64,000 bases of DNA, taken from contig CABXZD010000004.1 of NCBI GenBank assembly GCA_902516465.1, forward strand, positions 22,489 through 86,488. Direction: 5' to 3'. The notes beneath the pieces were generated by a model. The model was not told the origin of the DNA, did not search any database, and saw only the letters and a program-made list of their open reading frames with translations. Position numbers and translations under genes: made by a program. Origin of the DNA: an uncultured Pelagibacteraceae bacterium. GTDB taxonomy: Bacteria > Pseudomonadota > Alphaproteobacteria > Pelagibacterales > Pelagibacteraceae. The stretch's first letter is position 1. The number at the start of each line of letters is the position of its first letter. Positions 8,694 through 17,792 of the stretch are shown here, piece by piece.

Positions 8694-9631
8694 TTAATCT
8701 TCTCATTAAAATTTTGTTTTAAAAGTTTATATAAATTTAAAAAAACTTTGTTTTTATTTATTCTTGTATTGATTAAAGTCCAAGCGTACGGAATAAATTT
8801 TAAGTACTTTTTTTTACCATCACGGACAGCAAGACGTGTAAAAATTCCAATTATTTTTAGATTTCTTAGAACAGAAAGTATTTCAAAATCATTTTTAAAT
8901 TTATATTTATCCAGTTTTTTTTGTTTTTTTATATATAGTTGATAAAGTTTTTCTTTAAATGACTCAGAAGTTTGAAATCGAACATCATCAATCAAAGACG
9001 CTACATCATAAGCTTTATTTCCGATTAAAGCATCCTGACTATCTAATACACCTATTTTGCCTTTTACTAACATCAAATTTGAAATATGAAAATCTCGATG
9101 AACAAAGACATTGTTTTTTAATTTAAGATTTAAAGTTAAATCTTTTACAATTTTTTTAAAATTTTTAACAAATCGATTTCTTGAATTTTTTGATAAATTT
9201 TCTTTTATATACCAATCGCAAAATAAATCTGCTTCTTCAAGCAAAATTTTCGAATTATATTTAGGAATAGTATAATTTTTTTTCTTAAAGTTTTTAATAC
9301 TTTTATTTTTAATTGATTGAATTTTATTTAAAGTTTGAATTATCTTTTTAAAATAAATTAGATTATTATTTTTTTTTTTTTGTAAAATATTTAAAATTGT
9401 ATTATTACCAAAATCTTCAATTTCTAAATAATTCTTCAGATAATTTTGATTATATAAAACCGGTGCTAAAATTTTGTTTTTATTTAAAATTTTATTGATC
9501 GCATCGTATATAAGAAGATTTTTATTTTTTTCTTTTTTTGAATAGATTATAATCGAGTTGTAATTTTTGTTTTTTTTTCTGAAAAATTTTCTAAACGATG
9601 CATCACCTTTTATTTCCTTTATATTTTTCAT
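8690..9631 (-). CDS. amgK: Aminoglycoside-phosphotransferase-fold kinase, probable MurNAc/GlcNAc anomeric kinase
   Basis: A 313-residue APH-fold protein. The catalytic loop FVHRDFHISNLML and the metal-binding motif GVLDSQDALIGNKAYDVASLIDD are intact. Family members beside murU phosphorylate MurNAc or GlcNAc at the anomeric position for peptidoglycan recycling. It lies between tsaE and murU, as in other alphaproteobacteria where the trio is often annotated together. The central part is unusually rich in Lys and Asn, which fits the base composition of the window and is not a sign of decay. Confidence 0.8.
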   Translation of the reverse strand: MKNIKEIKGDASFRKFFRKKNKNYNSIIIYSKKEKNKNLLIYDAINKILNKNKILAPVLYNQNYLKNYLEIEDFGNNTILNILQKKKNNNLIYFKKIIQTLNKIQSIKNKSIKNFKKKNYTIPKYNSKILLEEADLFCDWYIKENLSKNSRNRFVKNFKKIVKDLTLNLKLKNNVFVHRDFHISNLMLVKGKIGVLDSQDALIGNKAYDVASLIDDVRFQTSESFKEKLYQLYIKKQKKLDKYKFKNDFEILSVLRNLKIIGIFTRLAVRDGKKKYLKFIPYAWTLINTRINKNKVFLNLYKLLKQNFNEKIK

Positions 9632-9647
9632 TTCTTTATTTTATCAT

Positions 9648-10103
9648 TTACAAACTTAAACCTTTGATAAAAACAGATCTTTTTTTATAATCATTTTTGT
9701 ATTGAAACTCTAACTCTATCAAATGATTAGGTTTTTCTTTTATTATCTGAGGCCATTCAATTAAAGTTATTGAGTCTTGACTTTCCCCAAATAAATCCAA
9801 ATTTATCAATTCTTTATCAGATTTTATTCTAAATAAATCGTAATGATTTATTTTTATTTGATTTATTTTATACTCATTTAGTAAGTTAAATGTTGGACTG
9901 GTCACCTCTGTTATTTTAAGTTTATTTTTTTTTTGGAAGCTGTTTATCAAATATTTGATAAAAGTGGTTTTACCCACACCCATATCACCATATAGAAAAA
10001 TTATATCACCTAATTTAATTTTTTTTGAAATTTTTTTTGCTAACTCTTCTGTTTTTTTCTCTGAAGATAAGTCTATTTTATCATTGCTAGTAGCGATACG
10101 CAT
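9648..10103 (-). CDS. tsaE: tRNA threonylcarbamoyladenosine biosynthesis ATPase TsaE
   Basis: A 151-residue P-loop protein with Walker [10 protein letters not shown] (about 40-48), the [13 protein letters not shown] segment and the HYDLFRI and LIEWPQ motifs of the TsaE/YjeE family. Together with TsaB, TsaC and TsaD it makes t6A37 on ANN-decoding tRNAs. Its start lies 17 bases inside the 3' end of ahcY, so translation is probably coupled. The amgK gene follows after 16 bases. Confidence 0.92.
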   Translation of the reverse strand: MRIATSNDKIDLSSEKKTEELAKKISKKIKLGDIIFLYGDMGVGKTTFIKYLINSFQKKNKLKITEVTSPTFNLLNEYKINQIKINHYDLFRIKSDKELINLDLFGESQDSITLIEWPQIIKEKPNHLIELEFQYKNDYKKRSVFIKGLSL

Positions 10104-11373
10104 CAGGTTTGTAAGGACCCTCTACTCCCACACTTATGTAATCTGCTTGATCTTTTGACAATTTTGTTAACTTTGCACCGACTTTTTTAAGATGAAGAGT
10201 TGCAACTTTTTCATCTAAATGTTTTGGTAGAACGTAAACTTTTTTTTCGTAATTTTTATAATTATTCCACAACTCTATCTGCGCAATAACTTGATTTGTA
10301 AATGATGCGCTCATAACAAAACTTGGATGCCCTGTTGCACAACCTAAATTTACCAATCTACCTTCAGCAAGTAATATAATTCTTTTTTTACTAGGTAAGG
10401 TTATCTCATGAACTTGTGGCTTAATTTCGTCCCACTTATAATTTTTTAATGCCTCAACTTGAATTTCATTATCAAAATGACCTATGTTGCATAAAATAGC
10501 TCTATCTTTCATTTCTCTCATGTGGTCGGCTGTTACAATATCTTTATTTCCTGTTGCAGTGACTACTATATCTGCTTGGCTAATCATGTCATCCATAGTC
10601 ACAACCTCATAACCTTCCATTGCAGCTTGTAAGGCACAAATAGGATCTGTTTCGGTTACCATCACTCTTGCACCTGACTGTCTTAAAGATGCTGCACTTC
10701 CTTTACCCACATCACCAAAACCAGCCACTATAGCTACTTTTCCAGACATCATTACATCAGTAGCTCTTTTTATGCCATCAACCAAACTTTCTCTACATCC
10801 GTACAAATTATCAAATTTAGATTTTGTTACAGAGTCATTAACATTGATTGCTGGCACTAATAATGTTTTTTCATTTTCCATCTTTTTTAATGCCAAAACG
10901 CCTGTGGTTGTCTCCTCAGACAATCCCTTTATATCACTCATTAAATTTTTATAATCTTTATGCATTAAAGCAGTTAGATCCCCTCCATCATCTAAAATCA
11001 TATTTGGTTTCCAATCCTTTTTACCCTCAATAGTTTTTCTAACGCACCACCAATATTCCTCCTCAGTTTCTCCCTTCCATGCAAAGACTGGTACTCCTGC
11101 TTTTGCGATAGCTGCAGCTGCGTGGTCTTGAGTTGAAAAAATATTACAAGACGACCATCTAACTTCTGCACCTAAGTTTACTAATGTTTCGATGAGAACT
11201 GCTGTCTGAATGGTCATGTGTAAACAACCAATAATTTTAGCACCTTTTAATGGAGACTTGCCGGCATATTCTTCTCTAAGAGCAATTAGTCCTGGCATCT
11301 CACTTTCGGCTATTGAAATTTCTTTTCGGCCAAATTCTGCTTGGGATATATCTTTTACCTTAAAGTCTTCCAT
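10087..11373 (-). CDS. ahcY: Adenosylhomocysteinase
   Basis: This 428-residue enzyme hydrolyses S-adenosylhomocysteine to adenosine and homocysteine and recycles the product of methyltransferases. The N-terminal [15 protein letters not shown], the NAD-binding [10 protein letters not shown] loop and the C-terminal [20 protein letters not shown]...[10 protein letters not shown] are all diagnostic. There are only 43 bases between the end of chvG upstream and this start, too few for an SAH riboswitch. It is followed by tsaE with a 17-base overlap. Confidence 0.97.
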   Translation of the reverse strand: MEDFKVKDISQAEFGRKEISIAESEMPGLIALREEYAGKSPLKGAKIIGCLHMTIQTAVLIETLVNLGAEVRWSSCNIFSTQDHAAAAIAKAGVPVFAWKGETEEEYWWCVRKTIEGKKDWKPNMILDDGGDLTALMHKDYKNLMSDIKGLSEETTTGVLALKKMENEKTLLVPAINVNDSVTKSKFDNLYGCRESLVDGIKRATDVMMSGKVAIVAGFGDVGKGSAASLRQSGARVMVTETDPICALQAAMEGYEVVTMDDMISQADIVVTATGNKDIVTADHMREMKDRAILCNIGHFDNEIQVEALKNYKWDEIKPQVHEITLPSKKRIILLAEGRLVNLGCATGHPSFVMSASFTNQVIAQIELWNNYKNYEKKVYVLPKHLDEKVATLHLKKVGAKLTKLSKDQADYISVGVEGPYKPDAYRY

Positions 11374-11416
11374 GGTGAGTTTTCTAACAATAAAAAATTA
11401 ATTAATCAATAAGACT

Positions 11417-12958
11417 TTATACTTTTGGAAATATTATTTCCATGCTTGCGCCCTTTTGATCAGTCCTATTAGATGCGTTTATTGAAGCATTATGTAAATC
11501 AACTAAATTTTTCACTATATTTAGACCAAGACCAGAATGTTGTCCGAATTTATCTGGTCTATTACTATAAAATCTATTAAATATTCTACTTGTATCTTTC
11601 TCTTTAAATCCCTGGCCTTCATCTAATATTTTTATTACAACTTTTCCGCTATCTAATTTTGAAACTTTTACAATTACATCTTGATTATCATTACTAAAAG
11701 AAATTGCATTATCTAAAAGATTTGCAACTATTTGTTCAATCCTGTTTTCTATACCATTAACAAAATATTTACTTTTTTTATCATTTTCATAAGAAATTTT
11801 TATTCCTCTTTTAAGAGTGTAAATATTGTTAAAATCGTCTACTACTGATTTGATAATTGGTTCAACGTCTAATTTTTTTATTTCTTCTTTACTTAAAGCC
11901 ACCTCATCTTTTAACATTTGGGAATAATCTGTAATTAATCTCTCAATTCTTTGTACATCGTGACTTAATATGCCAATTAACTTCATTCTTTGATTAATAT
12001 CATTCGTGTCATTTAAAATTTCAGAAGCGCTTTTTAATGACGCTAAAGGATTTCTTATTTCATGCACAAGATCAGTTGAAAAATTTTCAGCAAGAGTAAT
12101 TCTTTTTTGTAGTTGAAGTGTCATATCGTCTAAGGAATTCGAAAGTAAACCCAATTCATCATTTCTTAATTTTAATGCGTCGATATTTGTAGTTTTCGAG
12201 TTTTTATTTTTAATTGTATTTGTATAACTTACTAAATTTTTTATAGGCTTTAAAAAATATCGATTTAATACAAATGAAAAAATTAATATAACAATTCCTA
12301 CTGCAAATGCAGTTCGGATTATAAAAGTTTTTCTCTCATCAATTGCAGCTTTAACGTCATTTGCATTTTCAGTAATAGCTAAGTAGCCTTTATTGACCCC
12401 TTTATGCATCACATTCTTTATAGTTGTTAACTCAAATTTATTAAACCCTTCTTGGGTGAAAGTAAAATGGGTCCCAAAATTTTTAGACTCAGCATAATTA
12501 AACAGAATATCTTTCAATGAGACAGCCTTCTGTTTTCCAATATCAATATTTTTTTTTTCAACAATTTCCTTAGTTTTTTTTTCACTCAGAATTTCTAGTT
12601 CTATCGTATCTAATCTTGTCGAAAAAGATCTCGGATCAAGATCTAAGGTATCAGTATCGCCCACTAAATTAAGTTCACTGTCAAAAAAGATTACCCTATC
12701 AAGATTTTGAAAAAGGAATCTTGTTGAAAGCAAAAATTTTCTAATATCTTCTTCAACAAATTCAACATTATATCTGGTTAAATTTTCAATTGTATTATTG
12801 ATAACTTCTATATGATTAGATGATTTCTTTTTAATTAAATTAGGCTGAACATTCTTTAAATATAGAAATGTAAATAAACTAATAATTGTAAAAAAAATAA
12901 AGTTAATAAACAAAAATTTTTTTAAGATAGATTGATTTTTAAGAATACTGTTTAGCAT
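11417..12958 (-). CDS. chvG: Sensor histidine kinase, ChvG-like
   Basis: A 513-residue inner-membrane kinase with two membrane helices (about 14-34 and 212-232), a periplasmic sensor region between them, a HAMP segment (about 233-290), the dimerisation/phospho-acceptor box STDLVHEIRNPLASLKSA with His299, and a HATPase domain (GLGLNIVKNLVDLH). The H-box with NPLASLKSA is close to ChvG/ExoS proteins of alphaproteobacteria, which respond to acid or envelope stress. The gene abuts chvI by one shared base. It could equally be annotated EnvZ-like in SAR11 genomes. Confidence 0.85.
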   Translation of the reverse strand: MLNSILKNQSILKKFLFINFIFFTIISLFTFLYLKNVQPNLIKKKSSNHIEVINNTIENLTRYNVEFVEEDIRKFLLSTRFLFQNLDRVIFFDSELNLVGDTDTLDLDPRSFSTRLDTIELEILSEKKTKEIVEKKNIDIGKQKAVSLKDILFNYAESKNFGTHFTFTQEGFNKFELTTIKNVMHKGVNKGYLAITENANDVKAAIDERKTFIIRTAFAVGIVILIFSFVLNRYFLKPIKNLVSYTNTIKNKNSKTTNIDALKLRNDELGLLSNSLDDMTLQLQKRITLAENFSTDLVHEIRNPLASLKSASEILNDTNDINQRMKLIGILSHDVQRIERLITDYSQMLKDEVALSKEEIKKLDVEPIIKSVVDDFNNIYTLKRGIKISYENDKKSKYFVNGIENRIEQIVANLLDNAISFSNDNQDVIVKVSKLDSGKVVIKILDEGQGFKEKDTSRIFNRFYSNRPDKFGQHSGLGLNIVKNLVDLHNASINASNRTDQKGASMEIIFPKV

Positions 12959-13671
12959 CAGCTAACATTCCACCTATATCCACTTCCATATCTTGTTTCT
13001 ATTGCTGAAAATTCAGGATCAACTTTTTTAAATTTTTTTCTAATTCTTTTTACGTGACTATCAATGGTTCTATCTTCAATGTCAGTATCTTCTCTATAAG
13101 CTATATCCATTAATTGAGATCTCTCTTTAATAATTCCTGGCCTTTTTGCCAGCTCTTTAACTAAAAGAAATTCAGTTGTTGTAAGTTTATCTGGTAATTG
13201 CTTACCCCCCCATTCACACTCTAGCTGCGAGGGATCTAATCTTAATTTGCCATGGGATATAATACTTTTTGTTTCTTCAATGATGTCCTTAGAGTCTTTT
13301 TTTCTAAGCTGCACTCTTATTCTTTCTATTAAAACTTTAATGGAAAAACCTCCTGACTTTTTTACAAAATCATCAGCTCCTAATTTTAAGCCAAGTAATT
13401 CGTCAATTTCGTCATCTTTAGACGTCAAAAAAATAATAGGCAAACTTGTTTTTTTTCTCAATTTTTTTAATAGTTCCTCACCATCCATTTTTGGCATCTT
13501 AATGTCAACTATTGCTAAATCTGGGGGTGTTCTGCTCAAACCAACTAGTGCGCTTTCACCATCAATGTAAGTTTGAACTTTAAATCCCTCTTTTTCTAGA
13601 GCTATACTCAAAGTTGTTAAAATATTTCTATCATCGTCTACTAGTGCAATTGTTTGTTTATTCATAATCAA
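12958..13671 (-). CDS. chvI: DNA-binding response regulator, ChvI-like (OmpR/PhoB family)
   Basis: A 237-residue protein with a receiver domain (QTIALVDDDRNIL; phospho-acceptor Asp56 in AIVDIKMP) and an OmpR-type winged helix (ERSQLMDIAYRED...DRTIDSHVKRIRKKF). The IALVDDDRNIL and IFLTSKDDEIDELLGLKLGADDF segments match ChvI. The usual conserved Lys-Pro-Phe-Ser after GADDF is instead KKSGGFS (104-110), so the proline is lost and two residues are gained. It is the first gene of the chvI-chvG pair. Translation may begin at the third codon (MNKQTIAL). Confidence 0.88.
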   Translation of the reverse strand: MIMNKQTIALVDDDRNILTTLSIALEKEGFKVQTYIDGESALVGLSRTPPDLAIVDIKMPKMDGEELLKKLRKKTSLPIIFLTSKDDEIDELLGLKLGADDFVKKSGGFSIKVLIERIRVQLRKKDSKDIIEETKSIISHGKLRLDPSQLECEWGGKQLPDKLTTTEFLLVKELAKRPGIIKERSQLMDIAYREDTDIEDRTIDSHVKRIRKKFKKVDPEFSAIETRYGSGYRWNVS

Positions 13672-13716
13672 ATATAAAAATACTAAATTGTCCTAATTTG
13701 GGCAAACAAATTAAAA

Positions 13717-16491
13717 TTAATGCATTACACCCCAGTTATCACCTGTATTCAAATCTACTGTCAAAGGTATAGTAAAGGAATGCTGATCGCTATTAGTAAC
13801 ACTTGTCATTTCATCAATAATTATTTTACTTATTTTTTTTACCTCTTCTTTTGGAGTTTCAAAAATCAATTCATCATGAATTTGAAGTAACATCTTTGTT
13901 TTTTGATTTTTACGTTCATTAAGCCTTTTATCTAACCGGATCATGGCCAGCCTCATAATTTCTGATGCAGAACCCTGAATTGGTGCATTAATAGCTGCTC
14001 TCTCTTGAAAATTACGTATATTGTAATTTTTATCATTAATATTAGTAAAATGTGATCTTCTACCAAAAATATTATTTACATAACCACTTTTTCTGCAGAA
14101 TTTAATTGTTTGATCCATATAAACTTTAATTTCTGGAAACTTTGCAAAGTAAGAATTTAAGAATTCCTCGGCCTCATAATTAGATACGTTTATTTGTTTC
14201 GCAAGTCCGTATTGAGAAATACCATAAATAATACCAAAATTTATAGCCTTTGCCTTCCTTCTTTGGTCTTGATTAACTTTTCTGATATCAACATTGAATA
14301 TTTGGCTGGCAGTTAATGAGTGAATATCCTCATTGTTCCTAAAAGCTTTTTTTAATCCTTTTACATCTGCTAAATCAGCTAAAATTCTCATTTCAATTTG
14401 ATTGTAGTCAGCAGAAAGTAAAACATGATTTTTTTCAGCAATAAATGATTTTCTAATTTCTCTACCTTCCTCAGATTTTATAGGAATATTCTGTAAGTTA
14501 GGATCACTCGAGGCTAATCTTCCAGTTGTAGTGGCAGCTAGTAAAAATGATGTGTGAACTCTTTTAGTTTCTGAATTGATATGCTCTGGTAAAGTATCTG
14601 AATAAGTATTTTTTAATTTTGAGACTTGCCTCCAATCTAAAACTAATTTTGGAAATTCATGGCCTTTAAAGGCAAGGTCTTCCAAAACTGAAGCACTTGT
14701 AGCAAAACTTCCCTTCTTAGTTTTTTTTAGACCAGCAATCTTAAGATCATTATATATGATCTCTCCAAGCTGTTTGGGGGAGGCTATATTAAATTCTTTT
14801 TTAGAAATTTCAAAAATTTTTTTCTGAATCTTTTCAATTTTATTATGAAAATTTAAAGATAAGATTTTAAGAAATTTATTATCTATTTTTATACCCTCTA
14901 TCTCCATGTAAGCTAAAATTTTTATCATTGGCTTCTCAAAAACTTCATAAATATTTATCATTTTTTCTTCTCTAAGACTTTTGTAAAATTTTTTGTATAA
15001 TCTAAAAGTTATATCTGCGTCTTCAGCTGCATAGTCTTTTGCCTTTTCGACATCTACTTGACTGAAATTGATCTCTTTTTTTCCAGATCCAACCAATTCT
15101 TTGAAAGATATTGTCTTGTGATTAAAATGAATTTCTGACAACGCATCCATGTTGTGTCTATTTTTTCCAGCATCTAGAACATAGGACATAAGCATTGTAT
15201 CTTCCATTGAGGAAATGGTAATGCCATTTTTATAAAATACTATAAAATCAAATTTAATGTTTTGACCTATTTTTTTAATACTTGGATCCTCTAGTAAGGG
15301 TTTTAATTTTTTAATGACTATCTCTTTATTTATACATTTTTTGGAATTGTGACCTATTGGAATATAACAAGCTTTACCAATTTTAGAGCTTAAAGAAACT
15401 CCAATTAAATCTGCTAGATGAGGATCTAATGAACTTGTTTCAGTGTCTACTGCTACCTCACCTGTCTCCTCTGCATCTTTTATCCAATTATCTATTTCTT
15501 TAGGGTCAGATATTAAAAAATATTCTTTTTTACTTATAGACTTTTGATTTTCTTTTTTATTAAAATTATCTTTATTATTGGCAAAATTAGGTTCACCATA
15601 AGCTGAGATTGCTGAACTCAATAATCTATTAAACTCCATTTCTCTCAGAAATTTATAAAGTTTATCTTTGTCAATTTCCTTCAATTTAAATTCAGATAAA
15701 TCTTTTTCTACTGGCGCGTCATGTTTAAGAGTAACCAACTTCTTACTGATTCTTGCCTTGTCTTTATTTTCTGTAAGTGTTTCCCTTCTCTTATTTTGCT
15801 TAATTTCATTTGTTGAGTCTAAAAGTTTCTCTAAAGTGCCATATTTGTTAATTAATTCTGCGGCTGTTTTAACTCCAATGCCAGGAACACCTGGAACATT
15901 ATCACTACTATCACCGGCTAAAGCTTGTACATCGATTACCTTAGATGAGCTAACACCAAATTTATTTTTAATATCCTCTTCAGTAATAAATTTATTTTTC
16001 ATAGGATCAAAAATTCGGACATTTTTTTTAAATAGTTGCATTAAATCTTTATCAGAGGACACAATTGTAACCTTTGCACCTTTTTCTAAAATTTGATCTA
16101 CATAAGTTGCAATTAAATCATCAGCCTCAAAGTTAACTAAATCTACTGAGGGTAAATTAAATGCTAAAACAGATTTTCTTATATATTCAAATTGTGGAGC
16201 TAAATCTTCAGGTGCATCTGTGCGATTAGCTTTATAATCTTTATAAATTTCATTTCTAAAAGTTTTTCTAGCTGAATCGAAAATTACAGCAAAATGAGTA
16301 GGTTTTTGTTTATTTTCATTTGATTTAGAATCTTCAAGAAGCTTAAATAACATACTACAAAAACCACTTACAGCCCCTGTCGGCAATCCATCACTTTTTC
16401 TAGATAATGGTGGTAAAGCATAATAGGCTCTAAATATATAACCTGAGCCATCAATAAGATAAAAATGATCTGTTTTTTGAATTTTGCTCAT
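13717..16491 (-). CDS. polA: DNA polymerase I
   Basis: At 924 residues this is full length with three domains: 5'-3' exonuclease (about 1-300, with FRAYYALPPL and the GDSSDNVPGVPGIGVKTA helix-hairpin-helix), an apparently intact 3'-5' exonuclease (about 320-510, VAVDTETSSLDP carrying the DxE metal ligands) and family A polymerase. Motif A is DYNQIEMRILA, motif B RRKAKAINFGIIYG and motif C QIHDELIFE. It fills gaps in repair and removes Okazaki RNA primers. It is divergent from bioY over a 46-base AT-rich gap. Confidence 0.97.
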   Translation of the reverse strand: MSKIQKTDHFYLIDGSGYIFRAYYALPPLSRKSDGLPTGAVSGFCSMLFKLLEDSKSNENKQKPTHFAVIFDSARKTFRNEIYKDYKANRTDAPEDLAPQFEYIRKSVLAFNLPSVDLVNFEADDLIATYVDQILEKGAKVTIVSSDKDLMQLFKKNVRIFDPMKNKFITEEDIKNKFGVSSSKVIDVQALAGDSSDNVPGVPGIGVKTAAELINKYGTLEKLLDSTNEIKQNKRRETLTENKDKARISKKLVTLKHDAPVEKDLSEFKLKEIDKDKLYKFLREMEFNRLLSSAISAYGEPNFANNKDNFNKKENQKSISKKEYFLISDPKEIDNWIKDAEETGEVAVDTETSSLDPHLADLIGVSLSSKIGKACYIPIGHNSKKCINKEIVIKKLKPLLEDPSIKKIGQNIKFDFIVFYKNGITISSMEDTMLMSYVLDAGKNRHNMDALSEIHFNHKTISFKELVGSGKKEINFSQVDVEKAKDYAAEDADITFRLYKKFYKSLREEKMINIYEVFEKPMIKILAYMEIEGIKIDNKFLKILSLNFHNKIEKIQKKIFEISKKEFNIASPKQLGEIIYNDLKIAGLKKTKKGSFATSASVLEDLAFKGHEFPKLVLDWRQVSKLKNTYSDTLPEHINSETKRVHTSFLLAATTTGRLASSDPNLQNIPIKSEEGREIRKSFIAEKNHVLLSADYNQIEMRILADLADVKGLKKAFRNNEDIHSLTASQIFNVDIRKVNQDQRRKAKAINFGIIYGISQYGLAKQINVSNYEAEEFLNSYFAKFPEIKVYMDQTIKFCRKSGYVNNIFGRRSHFTNINDKNYNIRNFQERAAINAPIQGSASEIMRLAMIRLDKRLNERKNQKTKMLLQIHDELIFETPKEEVKKISKIIIDEMTSVTNSDQHSFTIPLTVDLNTGDNWGVMH

Positions 16492-16537
16492 TATAAATTA
16501 TTATAGATTATAGATTAAAATAAGAGTATTATTTTTT

Positions 16538-17089
16538 ATGGAACTTATAAAGCAAAATACTCAAAACCAGCTTATAAAATCATTGTTGATTATCTTTGTA
16601 GGTTCAATAGTTCTCACGATTTCTGCCAAAATCAAGATACCTTTTTATCCAGTTCCAATGACTATGCAAACGTTCATAGTTTTATTTTTAGGTATTAGCT
16701 TTGGATATAAAATAGCTCTAGCCACTGTAAGTTTATACTTATTAGAAGGTATATTGGGTTTGCCAGTATTTTCTAATTCTCCTGAAAGAGGAATTGGTTT
16801 AGCTTATTTTACAGGTCCAACAATGGGGTATTTAATTGGATTTCTGTCAGCATGTTTTTTAGCCTCATTCGTAAAAAATGACGATAACTATTTTTTAATT
16901 TTTCTTAAATTAATATTTTCAGTTTCAACAATTTATATTCTAGGTATTCTATGGTTAGGAACATTAATTGGTTGGGATAAACCTATTTTAAAATTAGGTG
17001 TAATGCCTTTTTTTGTTGCTGAAATTTTCAAAATTTGTCTACTTACTTTAATAGCAAAAAAAATTATAAAATTTAGAAAATTTATTTAG
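16538..17089 (+). CDS. bioY: Biotin transporter substrate-binding membrane subunit BioY
   Basis: A 183-residue membrane protein with about six helices and the BioY signatures IPFYPVPMTMQTF, LYLLEGILGLPVF and GPTMGYLIGF. BioY is the S-component of an ECF-type biotin importer, and some bacterial BioY proteins work alone. No bioM or bioN ATPase/permease gene is adjacent. Its presence suggests this organism takes up biotin from seawater. The gene converges on the RegA-like regulator with an 8-base overlap. Confidence 0.93.
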   Translation: MELIKQNTQNQLIKSLLIIFVGSIVLTISAKIKIPFYPVPMTMQTFIVLFLGISFGYKIALATVSLYLLEGILGLPVFSNSPERGIGLAYFTGPTMGYLIGFLSACFLASFVKNDDNYFLIFLKLIFSVSTIYILGILWLGTLIGWDKPILKLGVMPFFVAEIFKICLLTLIAKKIIKFRKFI

Positions 17090-17672
17090 GAGATCTCTTA
17101 GATAGAATTCTTTGAAGAGTTCTTCTGTGCATTTTTAATCTTCTAGCAGTTTCAGACACATTTCTATTGCAAAGTTCAAAAACCCTGTGAATGTGTTCCC
17201 ATTTTACTCTATCTGCAGACATTGGATTTTCAGGAGGTGCAGCTTTTTTTGATGGATCAGCTAAAAGTGCTTTTTCCACATCATCAGCATCTGCAGGTTT
17301 AGCTAAATAATCAATGGCTCCTTCTTTAATGGCAGCAACAGCTGTGGGAATATTTCCATAGCCAGTTAACATTATAATTCTACTTGAGGAATTAGACGAC
17401 TGAATTTGTTTAACTACTTCCAAGCCATTACCGTCCGCTAATCTAAGATCAACTACAGCGAATCCTGGTTTTTTGACTTTAACAGAATCGATACCCTTCT
17501 GTACACTTTCTGCTTGAATAACTTCAAACCCTTTTTTCTCCATTGCTCTAGCTAATCTTTCCCTAAATGGATTGTCATCATCCACGATTAATAAGGATTT
17601 ATTGTCAAAATCAGCCAGATTTTGTAATGAAGCTTGGTTTCTCATAGACCTAATATGATCACTTTTTCCCAT
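17082..17672 (-). CDS. regA: Redox/energy response regulator of the RegA/ActR/PrrA family
   Basis: A 196-residue protein with a receiver domain (SLLIVDDDNPFRERL, phospho-acceptor Asp75 in VVDLRLADGNGLEV, and AKPADADDVEKAL) and a Fis-type helix-turn-helix C-terminus (EHIHRVFELCNRNVSETARRLKMHRRTLQRIL). The C-terminus is of the nearly invariant RegA/PrrA/ActR type, which controls respiration, carbon and nitrogen genes according to redox state. Its partner kinase RegB is not next to it, and no gene for it is in the window. It converges with bioY and is divergent from the polyamine operon. Confidence 0.9.
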   Translation of the reverse strand: MGKSDHIRSMRNQASLQNLADFDNKSLLIVDDDNPFRERLARAMEKKGFEVIQAESVQKGIDSVKVKKPGFAVVDLRLADGNGLEVVKQIQSSNSSSRIIMLTGYGNIPTAVAAIKEGAIDYLAKPADADDVEKALLADPSKKAAPPENPMSADRVKWEHIHRVFELCNRNVSETARRLKMHRRTLQRILSKRSPK

Positions 17673-17792
17673 ATTTCAATAGGCCATTATTTACTTTACA
17701 TTGAATAACTATTTGATTAATTGCTCGATTATTAAAGTTTTTTTAAATAAAAGACTTTTTTTTTGTTAAATTTTTTTTAGGGGGCATTAAAA

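Noticed and set aside
9200-9600. Long A/T homopolymer runs in amgK as evidence of a frameshifted pseudogene.
   Set aside because: The reading frame is intact, catalytic motifs are present, and such runs occur throughout the window.
11374-11416. An SAH riboswitch upstream of ahcY.
   Set aside because: Only 43 bases separate it from chvG, too short, and no conserved stems are seen.
13247-13570. A plus-strand frame opposite chvI.
   Set aside because: Shadow of the response-regulator gene with no independent support.
17673-17792. A speF-type leader RNA upstream of the decarboxylase gene.
   Set aside because: The gap is only 120 bases, very AT-rich, and shows no long stem; only a strong ribosome-binding site is supported.
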